A stretch of DNA of 64,000 nt from Sarcocystis neurona (Eukaryota; Apicomplexa; Conoidasida; Eucoccidiorida; Sarcocystidae), in contig KL647296.1 of the NCBI GenBank assembly GCA_000727475.1, positions 124,001-188,000 on the forward strand. Reading direction: 5' to 3'. Shown here piece by piece: positions 1 through 11,311 of the stretch (positions are counted from its first letter, which is position 1; each line of letters opens with the position of its first letter). The notes beneath the pieces were generated by a model. It saw only the letters and a program-made list of their open reading frames with translations, had not been told where the DNA came from and did no database searches. A program made the translations under genes and the position numbers.

Positions 1-902
1 GTATATCTCTGCTGTACATCGTATGAAGATACATCAGATGAGGAACTCTTCGATAAGTTGCGACAAATATATCTATAGGTGTATGTATATTTACATGGCT
101 GGCTATTTAAGACCTTCTTGTTCGCGTAGATATACACGTACAAACGTGAGATGGGGCGGCAATATTGCTGAAGATCTCTTCCAACATCCTCCTACGTGAG
201 CATGTGTCTCTCTGCGTATGCACGTGGGTACCCCTATATAACACACGCAAATATATGTATATATACATATGTATACACACAAGTACAGAACACATGTTCC
301 TGCTCACTATATATAAGTCAAACTAGATACCATAGTAGACAGGAAAACCCTTGGACGGACTAATATATATATATATGTGAGTGTGTATATATATATATAT
401 TTTGTGTGGGGACGAATTGTGGCACGTGACGCTGCAAAAACCAGTTGCCTATTGCGTGCGCTTCGAGAGCTTGTAATCTGCTTACATTTCTTACCGGAAC
501 ATATCGTTGTGTTCTGTCCTCCCTTTCCTCAGTATCTCCTCATCTGCATCTTCTGTTTTCTTCATATTCTGTCGTCGCTTTGTTTCTCCGCCGATACGCT
601 TGAGAACGCCACGATGAAAAAGACGAGTCTTCTCGCCTTCTTCGCCGCTTGCACGCTATTGCCTCCTTCGCTGCCTCTTCGTGCTCCTCTTTTCGATTCT
701 CTTCGTCTCCCCTTCTTTGTCCAGCTACTTCTCTATTGGACTCTCACTACGACTGCAGCTTTCTCCCCTAGGCATGACGTGACTTAACAAAAACGTGCTT
801 CACCGCGTCTTCGTGTTGGACACGCTGCGTCTGCAGTTCGACTTTTTGTCGGGTCTGTTCGTTTCCCCCTCAGAGAGTTTCTCTTTTTGCTGGCGTCCAC
901 AG
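1..902. other. Window edge, probable leucyl-tRNA synthetase intron
   Basis: No exon can be placed with confidence. The stretch holds short TA/TG runs (about 240-270 and 362-400) and a pyrimidine-rich tract (about 500-900) leading into the acceptor used by the exon at 903. An ATG at 614 opens a 58-codon hydrophobic frame, but the position inside a probable intron and the pyrimidine-rich composition argue against a gene. Confidence 0.4.
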
Positions 903-3900
903 AGGACTTCAGACGCACGAAGGAGAAGGCCCAGCTGCTCGAAGGCAGCGGAGGAAGGAAGAAAGGAAAGAACGCAAAAGCGCCCGTAGTTTCTTCCGGC
1001 CCCTCCTTTACGCATGCAGTGATATATGTGGCGCGGTAAGCAAACCGCGTTAGTAAGACAGTGACATATTATGGGTCACGTTGTTGACGGCGACGCGTGG
1101 GTGCATCTGTTCGTCTGCAGACGGCCTCTATATATATAGTCGTCTTTTTCCGAGTATATCTCTCCGGCTATGCGTCTGCGTATATGCAGACGTGGAGTTG
1201 TCTACCTACAACACATTCGTATGTAATATAGATTTATGAGGGCGTGAGCAGTATTGACAGAGGCAGAGATGACAACTTCCGCGCGCACGACTTCATTTGT
1301 GTGCGTGTATATACAGGTATATACGGACGTGTACTTCTTCGTACCCGAATATATATATATATATATACATATGCTTGTGTATTGTTACGAGTAGCAAGAC
1401 TGCCGCCCGTACCCACTTGGTTTGTTGGGGCGCACATTCTCTTGCGTACGTAGTGGAGAGTGAAAGGTACGTAGGGGTTCGTGTATTTCCCGTCTGTGCG
1501 TGCGCACGTACATACATACTCGTGTGTGTGTGTGTGTATATATATATATAAATATACACACAGGGATATCTATGATCATATGTGTGTGTGCGTGTGCCTA
1601 CACGTATGTATTTATATGTACATATCGTCTCTAGGGCGAACGCCTTTCGAAGAAGCAGAGACGCCTTGGCACGTTTTCGTCTCGAGATGTACGTGTGTCG
1701 GTGTGCGTTTTTCTCCCGTACCAAGAATCCTTCTAAAAGTCTCGGAGGACTTTCTTTCACCGGGCGGCGTCAACGAGGACGACGTCTTCGTGCGTCTTCT
1801 TTATAGTGGGGAGTAATAACGAGGTCCAGCAGATACGCAGTTTTGAATACATCCGACTGTATTTCTTTTCGCTTCTTCGCTCGAAGGCCGAACAGCCGAA
1901 CCGGTGCCGCTTACACCCTGGATTCCGGCGTCTCGCGCAGAGGTTGTTTTCCTGCTGTCAAGATTGCCGTGCACATATGTGTGTGTGCGTGCCGCTGGAG
2001 GTCTGTATACGTTTTTGGGGATAGATGGAGGAGGAGCTCTGCAGTGATGCTAGATATTCCTCGTAGGTTCCGCGTCAACGCACGTGTAATTTCTCCCTGC
2101 CCTTCATCTGAAGCTGCACTAATATATGTGTGTAGATGTATACAGATAATTAGACAGATATAGCTGCATGTGTCCGTGTCCTTGAGGTCTACAGATATAT
2201 ATGTATGTATTCGTGTACACACTTATCTGCGGGATTATATGCATATATGTATACATATGGAGGTAAGAAAATGCGCAGTGGTGTCTACGGTCTCCACACT
2301 TATATTGTCATATGTGTAAATAAGTATATATCTGTGCTCACGGATCGCTCAAACAGGTGAACAGGAGAATGCAAGTCCGTACCCCAGGATCTATATTTGT
2401 ATGCGTGTATATATATGTGTCTGTTGGCATTTATGTTTGCAATGACGTACCTGTACATGTCGGCGTTGACGTAAGTGCGCCGGTAGTAGGCGAAGCTGTT
2501 GGTGCGTAATATGTTTGAGTGTGATTCGCTGCCTATTTATGCGACACCGGGGTGCTGCTCTTTGCTCCTGCTGACGCGGTTGCTCCAGAGACTACTCGCC
2601 GATGCAACAGCAAGTGCTGCGAGTGCTGCAGCAGGTTCCGCTGAGCAAAGCAGCAGATGGCACGTGGACCGCGCCAGCGGGCTACATGGAGCTTCTGAAA
2701 GCGGACGCAGACATCAACGCGTTGGGAAAAAATGAAAAGAAGGAGGCCTTGGCGTTTGCGTCTTTTCAAATGAAAGTAGGGAGGCGAACAACCGGAAGTA
2801 TTTAGAAGTAGGACGGAGAGTTTCGTGGGTTCCAGTTGTACCGTAGGAGGGGTAGTGACAATAGCAGAAGTAGAAGGAGTCGTCTCAACTCTTGCCGAAA
2901 TAGTAGTACTAGAAGTAGAGATAGTAGTAGTAGTAGCGGTGGTACGAATAGTCAAAGTGTATTAATAGTCGTAGTACTGGTAATAGTAATAGTGACGTCC
3001 TCTTAGCAGCGGTAGTAGTAGTAGGAGTGGTAGGAATAGTCATAGTACATTAATAGTCGTAGTAGTGGTAATAGTAGTAGTGACGTTCGTTAGTTGTAAT
3101 AGCAGTAGTAGTAGTAGTACTAGTGGTAGTAGTAAGAGTAAGCGTAATAATAGGAGTGTCAGTAGTAGTCGAAATAGTAGTAGTATTAGTAATGGTGCTA
3201 GTAGCGCTACGAGAAGTGGTACAGTATAGGTAGGTGTAGTAGTGGCAGCAGTAGTAATAGTAGTAGTGAAAGGAGTAGCAGTAGTAGTAGGAGTATTAGT
3301 TGTCGTGACAGGAGTATTGTAACAGTCATACGAATAGTAGTGGTAGTAGTAGTAGTAGTAGTGGTCATAGTAGTAGTCGCAGTAGTATTACAGCGGTAAC
3401 AGTTGTGATAATAGCAATCCTAATAGGTAGTGGTAGTAGTAGTAGTGGTAGTAGTAGTAGTAGTAATACTACACCTAGTAGTAGTAGAGTAGTAGTACTG
3501 GTGGTTATTGTGGTAGTAATAGTTTTGGGTGTCGGTGTAGTCGTAGTGGTACTTCAAGTCGTAGTGTCACCAGCGGGAGTTGTAATTGTACTAGTAGTAG
3601 CAGTAGCAGCGATCATAGGGGTAATAAGAGTAGCAGTCGTAGTTGTGCTTGTTGTAGCAGTAGTAGTAGGAGTAGTAGTAGGAGGAGGAGGAATAGTACC
3701 AAGTAGTAGTAGTAGTAGTAGTAGAAGCAGTACTACGTAGTATTATAGTAGTAGTAGTAGTAATAGGAGTAGTATGGTAGCAGTAGTAGTAGTGTAGGAG
3801 TAGGAGTAGTAGTGGTAGTAGTTGTAGTAGTGGTAGTAGTAGTAGAAGTAGTAGTAATAGTAGTAGTGGTAGTAATAGTAGTGGTAGTAGTTGTAGTAGT

Positions 3901-5405
3901 GGTAGTAGTAGTAGTAATAGTAGTAGTGGTAGTAATAGTAGTGGTAGTAGGAGTAGTAGTAGTAGTATTAATAGTAGTTGTAGTGATAGTAGTAGTAGTG
4001 GTAGGAGTAGTGTAGTAGTGGTGTTAGTAATAGTAGTATTAAGAATGATAGAATGGTAGTAGCAGTGGAGGAACCAGGAGTCACGCTGACTGTATGTTGA
4101 GTTGTACGTAGCGAGCATGACAGTAGTAACGGTTATAATGAGAAGGATATACTTTTGTATTGATAGTAGTAGGAGAAATAACAAAACAGTAGTAGCAGGG
4201 GTAGTAGTAGTAGTAGTGATCATCGGAGTTGCAGGAGTGATGCAGTGAGGAGTCCTGAACAGGGGCGACAAACCTTCGGTCGATCGCTTGTGGCAAAGAG
4301 AGACCCACGCAGGACGTTGGAGCAACTGCTTGTATGCGAGTGAAGAGTGCGAGAGGTGTGCGCGTTCAAAGTTGGAGAGAAATTGGTTTGCGTCCATCCG
4401 CACACAAGCTTGACTGCGTCAGTCCTGCGCTCGCTGAGGAGAAGAAGTCAGTTCGCGAAGGAAGTACTATTTGTGGCGTCCTCTGATTTTGCTGGCTTAC
4501 AGACATCTCAGCCGCACACACATCTACGTGAAGAAGAGGAGGAGCTCTATACCTCTTACGTCAGTCTCTAGTGACAATGCGTGTACAGTTTTGGTGTGCC
4601 AGCATGGCGTCCCAGTTGTCGTGGGAATTTCGTATAGCAAACGTAAGAACGTTCGTACACAAGTGCACGCGTAGGACTTGCCGGTCTCGCGAGTCTTCCA
4701 GACTTTGTCCACGTGCTTCAAAAGTGTTTCTCTGACATTTTATTCTTCACGGTGTGACGCAACCGCAGGATGAGCTAAAAGCTTACGGCCCCTCGGCGCT
4801 GGAGCTGCGCCTGCCCTTCGATGAAATGAAGCGGCTGCAGAGCCACGTCGACTACATCAAGACAGCTCTCGATATTGCCGGTACGCAGCAGGAATCAGCA
4901 GGAAGGCGGATATTCTTGCCTCCGAATATATATACATGCAGACGAACCCCTCTGCTGCCACCGCGCCTGTAACGCATCTAGGGGCGTTGAGAAAACGCTA
5001 GCAAAGCCACTGCATCTTCAGTTTGGGGGGCAGGATTGAGGAGAAGTCTTGACTTGCGTACATGGGTGTGTACATTTCGTACGTGGAAGGCCGGTGACAC
5101 TGGCAGCGACGGCTACCATCTGCAACTTCCCGTACACACACATATAGGAATGCACGCATCCGCTGTGTGAATGCTGCGTGCGCCGCTATACTTATCTATC
5201 TATCTATATATATATATATATATATGTATACATCTGTTAAGCGTATACACGTATGCAAAGCCCAACGTCGAGGAAGTAACGATTGCATCTGTCATTTCTC
5301 TGCACGCATCATACATCACAGATTTTTCATGTGTAAATGCAGTTCTGTGCCAGCCAAGTAGCAGGAGTTGCGGCGTCTTTTCTGCGGGAAGAATTGCAGC
5401 TATAG
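903..5405 (+). CDS. Cytosolic leucyl-tRNA synthetase, C-terminal exons (5' partial)
   Basis: The enzyme charges tRNA-Leu with leucine in the cytosol. Exons seen: 903-1035 (acceptor CAG, donor GTAAGC, phase 2), 2589-2775 (donor GTAGGG, phase 0), 4769-4880 (donor GTACGC, phase 1), and a tentative last exon 5362-5405 ending in TAG. All phases agree. The joined product follows the C-terminal domain of eukaryotic cytosolic LeuRS: a Lys/Gly-rich linker, then the strand THAVIYVARDYSPMQQQVL (human TIYVAKNYPPWQHTTLSVL), and the block FASFQMKDELKAYGPSALEL followed by LPFDE (human FVAMIKENLEKMGPRILDL, LEFDE). The catalytic HIGH/KMSKS half, editing domain and anticodon-binding helices must lie left of the window. 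The last exon is weak: it gives only about 13 residues and does not resemble the human C-terminus, so the true 3' end may lie further on. Confidence 0.83.
1293..1640. repeat. TA/TG microsatellites in LeuRS intron
   Basis: Alternating TA (about 1349-1367 and 1537-1551) and TG runs (about 1519-1537 and 1579-1590) with interspersed TACGTA words. Long overlapping open frames rich in Tyr, Ile, Val, Cys and His arise on both strands here purely from the repeat and are not genes. Confidence 0.8.
2830..4210 (+). repeat. Imperfect AGT trinucleotide array in LeuRS intron
   Basis: About 1.4 kb of interrupted AGT/GTA/TAG units with occasional AAT, GGT or AGC interruptions, purest at about 3680-4020. It lies wholly inside the intron 2776-4768 between two LeuRS exons. 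Read on the minus strand it gives long Leu/Tyr/Thr runs, an artefact of the ACT complement. Confidence 0.9.
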
Positions 5406-7823
5406 CAGTTGTCTGCAGAAAAAGGGCAAACAGTAGCGCAGCGTGTACAGACAAGCGGCGCCGGTGTGCGGGAGTGGACACTGTGAGCAGCTTTTGACTT
5501 TCCTGCACTAGATGAGCGATACCGAAAGATCCTGGTACACAGTTCGTCCCTCCGACAGAAGAGCCGTGTCCGCGTGGGGTGTGTACGTTCACTGGTGTAG
5601 ATCAGTTGAACGGAGGAGCAGCGTGGATTCTACTTGAAGGAATGGCACACTAGCGGAACTAGCAGAGTTCAGAATGCATCACCGTTCTTAGCAATCTTCC
5701 GCGTCTCTCTGCGTCTGAATGTTAGGAGAGCTCTGCATACGGAGTAAGGCTTATTTTGAACAGAGTGAACCTTTTTAGGACGTGCTACTACGAAGGCCGG
5801 TTGTGGGGTCTAAATACGTCATTGAGAGAAACGCTAACTGGGGCGCTCATCGAGCTTGCACACCGCCCGTACCATGTGGAAACGTGATTTCGTATATATG
5901 TCTACACAGAAGGAATGAGTAACCAGATAGGTGGATGGCGTGACAGACGGTTAGACTGGTAGGTAGGTAGACACCGAGATAGGGAAACCGACGAGATAGC
6001 AGGAATAGACTTCTGCTACCGCGAAAGGAATGTAGAAGTACGAAGCCTGACTTCGTCAGCTTAAACATAGACACATCCCGTATAAGAGGAAAACGAGTGT
6101 GGTACTGCATGTACTCCACGCAGAGGAATAGTGCTTTATAGAGGAATACTTATGGCAAAGAAGGGACTTTTCGTGGTCACGGCGTGCAAGTGAGGGAAAA
6201 GATTTTGCACCAGGTTGCGTCCAATGCTCGTACAATTTGGACTCGCCTTACGGTGCCCACCGTGTAAATAGAGAAGTAGCTTGTACATCGGAGCTTTGAG
6301 TTTGCAAAGAATAGGTAAGACTGAAGGCCGTGTCAGAATAGCTGCAGCGTACAAAATCACGCTGGTTTTGTGGAATATGTGGTGCTTTTTGCAGCGCTTG
6401 AGTTTCTGCCTGCGGATCAGCCTCATCCAAAAGACACCAGCGGCCAGCACAAATTGGCCAAGCCCGGCAGACCATCAATTTTTTTCTACAGCGAAGCCTA
6501 GGTTCATTGCATCACCATGGAAAAAGGTGTAAATGAAGGCAGACTGGAGGCTCGCGTGCGGAAGTTTCACGCCAGAAAGTTTTCCAACCGTTTCCACCGA
6601 TATTTTCCGGCCTCGCTTTATCTACCTTGATGTATTTGTACAGTCAGTAACGCGCAGCTCAATGTGTATGTAACACTTGTACGTGTACACTCGTGTAAGT
6701 TCAGTACGCAGTATACAGGTGGTGTGTGTGTGTGTGTGTGTATATGTATGTATACACATATGTATATATATATATATGTGTATATACATACATGTACACA
6801 CGCGTCTTTTTTAGTACATTAGCTGTAAACGTATACAGACAACAATGTTCCAACAGAAAATCAGAAAGGAACGCATGTATGGGTAGAATTGTATATAAGC
6901 TGACAAGCTGACAGCTGGTTGTCGGGAAAAGGGCGGACGTGGTTTTTTTTTTGCGATGCACTGACACTACGAGGTCCAACCAAGCGAGTTTGAAGTCCTC
7001 GTGACGAATGACGAGTGATCCTTACCACCTGCCGGGCAGGGGTGAAGAAAGCGTGTATGCTTCTGCCGCAGTCCATACACTTGTGTTTAACTGTGTATCT
7101 TGCGCGTAGCGATGCACAGCTGTAAGTACGGCATCTTGTATGTCTACTGTGGTGCGCCCCGCATTTGTTCCTTGCACATTTATCCGCCATCTCTTCCTTC
7201 GTGTTTTTTGCCGTACATCAAGTACAACGAAACGGTGAGGTGATCGGTATTACTGGCTCGTGGTCGTGGAAGGGAAATTATGTAGCTTTTCGGAAGAATA
7301 CTTTACCGTATTACAGCCAGATCACATTGTGCACACAGTTTATAACTCCTCCGCTCTATCAAGCGGCGCAAGACGGCAGCAGTGGAGCGGCGGTAAAAAC
7401 TGCCCCTATGCAGTTCTCTCCCTAACGCGCCATGGCGCGGACGGTGCCAGGGTTTGACTGCGGAGGACCGGTGAACTGTATGCTTGAGTTCGGTCACAGT
7501 CACGCGATACCAAAAACGCAGCAGCGGAGCGTCTCTGTACCTACACGTATATGTTCTGTTCAGGATGTCTTCAGTGAGCGACTCGTTTCAACTGCAGTGT
7601 TAAGGCGCACAAGTCACACTGTGGAGCACGTGTACCTGACGAACACTGCGAAGGACTGAGACATACGAATAAGACAAGGGCCATTTTAACACTTTAATTG
7701 AAACACTCGCACCGACGCATACTCTCGGTCACAAATTCACTAATCTGTAAAACCGAAACACTATTGAAGTCAGTCGACTTCGGCAACTACGGCTACTTGT
7801 GCGATATGCATCATTCCTTTATG

Positions 7824-8026
7824 GACTTCGAAGATTGAACAGGAAAAAGCTGAAATTGTGGGGGTTCGGGAATAGTCCATTCTCAGCGTCATGTAAAACA
7901 GGTGGTGAAGAGGTGAACTGTGGGACTTCGATTAACGAACAAGGGGATGCTGAAATTGTGGCGAGTCGGAAATATCCCATTCTTAGCGAATCATGTCAAG
8001 GAGATGGCGAAGAGGTAAATTGTCGA
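7824..8026 (+). repeat. Tandem duplication, unit about 101 bp
   Basis: Copy 1 (7824-7924) and copy 2 (7925-about 8026) share the order ACTTCGA...GAACA, GCTGAAATTGTGG, CCCATTCT or its variant, TCATGT, and GAAGAGGT(G/A)AA(C/T)TGT. They are about 75 percent alike by eye. In one frame both copies encode the end motif SC-x3-GEEVNC, though the frame shifts by a base earlier in the unit. Confidence 0.75.
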
Positions 8027-8149
8027 AGCACCTTCAAAAGTGTCAGGTCTACGGAAAAGCTACGGAGAGCTACGGCACCCCTCAGACACGTATTAGTAGA
8101 AAAATAATAGGTGAAGGACCAGAAGCGTATAAATAGCCGCAATAGTGCG

Positions 8150-8560
8150 ATTAGGGGTGGTAGTATTAAAAGTACTACCACTTGTCTGAGTATTGGTAGA
8201 GGTACTACACGCAGTAGAGTTAGAAATAGTGGCAGTAGTAATAGTGGCAGCAGTAGTAGTAGTAGTAGTAGAAGCAGAAGTAGTACCACAAGTGGGACAA
8301 AGGGCAGTAGAGTTTCACGTAGTGGCAGTAGTAACAGTGACAGTAGTAGTACAAGTGGAACTGGTACCGCGTGAATACTGTCAGTAGTCGGAGGAAGATA
8401 AGTAAGAGCAGTAGTAATAGTAGTTGGAATAGTCACGGTAGCGCTAGTCTCAGGAGTGTTCATTATACTTCTAGGCCGTCGTCATGATAGCAGATGCAGC
8501 AGGAGTAATTATTAGTAGTTGTCGTAGTAGATATAGTAGCCACACATTCAGTAGCAGGGC
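8150..8560 (+). repeat. Second AGT trinucleotide array
   Basis: Interrupted AGT/AGC repeats of the same type as the array at 2830-4210, here between genes. Both strands carry low-complexity open frames (Ser-rich on plus, Leu-rich on minus) that should not be taken as genes. Confidence 0.8.
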
Positions 8561-11311
8561 CCTTTGGTAGTCGTTTGGCTGGCAAGATCCTTGAGCAGAG
8601 GGTTGTGGAAGATCCATTCTAAGGTCCTCTTTAACAAACCCAGTCGTCCTCTCCTTAAGACACTTCATGGGGCACACGCTGCGGAAGCCCAATTTTCTAA
8701 TGGTTTAGGGTCAACATCCTCAAGAAGAGCAATGCTGTAATTCTCGGCGTCCACAAGAACCCAGTTCACTGTGCGGTTCCAGAAAACCCCGCTTTCATCG
8801 GCGACAAGTTTGCTATGGTACACCCTAGCGGAGGGCGTATGTGTATCACTTGTGCCTCACAGTGGTCCTTACGTTACTGAAGGCGCACCAAGCGGGCATA
8901 TAGTCGTGAAGGCAGTTCTGGCGCTGCAGCTTGTTTCTGATGAAGTCAAGTGGAGCGTTGGTGTGGTGAGTAAATACGCTACCGCTGCTACAGTACAGCA
9001 AAAGAATTTAGCCCTTGTTTCTTCCACACTGATGGCCGAAGACTGAGTCAGATATTCAGTCATACAAGCGTGAAATGCAAGCGCGTTTCTCTGCAGTTGT
9101 TTGCTGCGCAGGAGTACAGGCTGTTCCCTAAAGAACAGGAATTCCGCTGTGTGTATGAGGATGTGTGTAGGCAGCTGGCAGACGTCGTTCTCGTCTCGGT
9201 GCGCGCTATATGCTATGTGTAGACGCCGTTGTACTCACACTTGGAGGCGCCCTCGTGCAGTGAGTTTGTAGGGGATATCTGTGGCGTATATAGTGAGCCA
9301 TGCACTACTGGGCAGTAGATCACCTGCTCTGAGTCGGACAGCAGAGGCAGCTTGGAATTGAACGTATGCCTGTAACTTTGACAGGACGGTTGTCATACTT
9401 TTGGTCGGAGCGACTTCACTGGATACGAGGAAGACGGTTCCAGACACACCCAGTCTGCCTGAAAACGGTGACCGCGTCGCTAGATGTGAGTCTTAGCTGC
9501 TATCCCGTTTCAACGCGCATTGTACCACTGCCTGCTTGTGCATTCTTAACAGTAAGAATCTCACCTGTGCGTGAACACGCACATAACCATGCGTTTTGTT
9601 TGGGGTGCTTGTCGCCCTTGCTTTTTTACTTTCCAGACACATCTCCTGAAATGGCGTAGTTGTTACTTCGGAATGAAGAAAATGTAGGCGCAACAGTTTT
9701 CCAGAAAACCGTCAGAATACAGGCAGTTCTGACGCATATGTCGTTGCGTACACAATCTTCTTCTTTACATGTGGGGAATACTCACGTATACGTGTTTTGA
9801 AATGGGTGCTACTGGTTGATACGCTGGGCGCTACTGCGTATGTGCTTCATAGTGTGTGTAGACATTAATTGATGAGTGAGAGTCGTCCTCACGCATCGCT
9901 ACCGGTGCAGTTTCGCTTGGCGAAGTGTTCTATGGAGATTTATTTGTCCACGAATTTGCCATTTCGTCGTATCGCATGGAGTTTATCTCCTGAACAGTGG
10001 TCCCGTTGACACTGCCAGGAACATTGGTCACGAAAGAGAGTGTGCTCCACACATAATTTCCCCACGGTAACATTGCTCCGTTACTTCCTGAATACGGGCT
10101 CTACGGGAGTCCTGCATTGCCGTGTTGTCGGTGATAGGCGTTTTCGGTCAGACTGCCCCCCAAGAAGCAACCAAACTTGGTGGGCTTCTTGGCATGTCCA
10201 CACACAGTGTGTGCCCTTGTGTCCAAGGACACAGTCCTTCTAGCTGCCTGTTTCTCTACACTGGCGAACTGATACAAAGTCAACCAAATTCTACACCGCT
10301 GTCGCTGTGCCAGCTCGTGTTCTTACACAGGAGCATTAAACGCCTTGCTTCACGTATTACCCTATGTGGGTGTTACCTTTTAGTATTTAAAGACCGGGTC
10401 GCCACTTTGACGTGACCACAATTGCAGGGCAACTTCTCTGGTCCTAAAATTACACCGCTATTCTTTACACGGAAGAAATTTAAGAGCGTCCACTAAATAC
10501 ACACAGTGGCGCGTGTATGCTTTCTAGAATAGTGTGATCCCTGTGGTGTATTCAAATCTGTTCAAACGGCTGAATCTCGGTGCTGCTTGTATTTAAAGTG
10601 GGACACAATATGTCGCGACTCTTTGCATGTTTCTGCTGAAGAGAAGGCACAATACCGTTCTGGCTGCTTCTGTTTACGCCGGGGACGATAAATCACGCCT
10701 GTTCAGAAGACTCAGTCCTTTTCGGATGTAAGCGACTGCAGCCCGAAAAGCGCTTTTTGTCGTCTAACAGAAACTGCAAAAGAATAGTGTCACAACGTGG
10801 CAGGCGGCAAGCAGTGTCTCCGCAGACTGGTAAGGCGGTTACTGCGCGAAGTTCGCGGTCTTGTGCAGTTGAATAGCAGACTGGTAAACTCTGATAACAG
10901 AATAGCCGCATGAATTTTCGCGCGTTAGTTTCCCGGTGGCAGAGTAAACTGTCTATTGGTGGCCAGTCGGCATCCTAGCTGAAAACTTTGCGTAGACTTG
11001 GTATGGGGTCACACGGTGACCGTGTAGATCATGAGGAAGAGTGTGTGGTACAAGAAGGGCTCTACCGCTGCGCGACTAGCGATTGCTTTTACTCTCGCGC
11101 ACCCCTGTAAACGTCACTGAGGCTGGTTTCGAAAATGTTGAGAGATTCACGAGAAATTTTTTTCGTCTTCAACTCTGAAAGAGGCCAGCGTTACCTTGAT
11201 GTAGAAGTTGTCCATGTCCTAAAGAATCCCGAAGAGCACCCTAGCTGCAGCCTTATCAGGCGCAACATGGCTTGAAGCAAATTTAGTCTCTTGCCTACCT
11301 GTAAAACCAAC

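Larger units (their letters stand above)
5406..11311. other. Intergenic region, no recognised gene
   Basis: Nearly 6 kb between the end of the LeuRS exons and the E1-alpha start. I see simple repeats (TG/TA at 6720-6800), a 101-bp tandem duplication (7824-8026) and an AGT array (8150-8560). Open frames up to about 100 codons occur, but none has family motifs, coding composition or convincing splice partners. Undetected 3' exons of LeuRS or 5' untranslated exons of the E1-alpha gene could lie here. Confidence 0.6.

Noticed and set aside
420..560. Frame with ARDAAKTSC and RELV words resembling the LeuRS anticodon-binding helix
   Set aside because: The order of words is suggestive, but there is no acceptor, the surroundings diverge, and the spacing does not quite match; I could not support it as an exon.
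614..787. 58-codon frame starting MKKTSLLAFFAACTLL, like a signal peptide
   Set aside because: It lies in a pyrimidine-rich probable intron just before a LeuRS acceptor; the hydrophobicity follows from CTT/TTC content.
3591..4403. 270-codon minus-strand frame rich in Leu, Tyr and Thr
   Set aside because: It is the complement of the AGT array, contains no non-repetitive protein-like sequence, and lies inside a LeuRS intron on the opposite strand.
8771..9046. 91-codon plus-strand frame between the AGT array and the E1-alpha gene
   Set aside because: No start in good context, no splice sites, and no family motif; the length is within what chance gives in this window.
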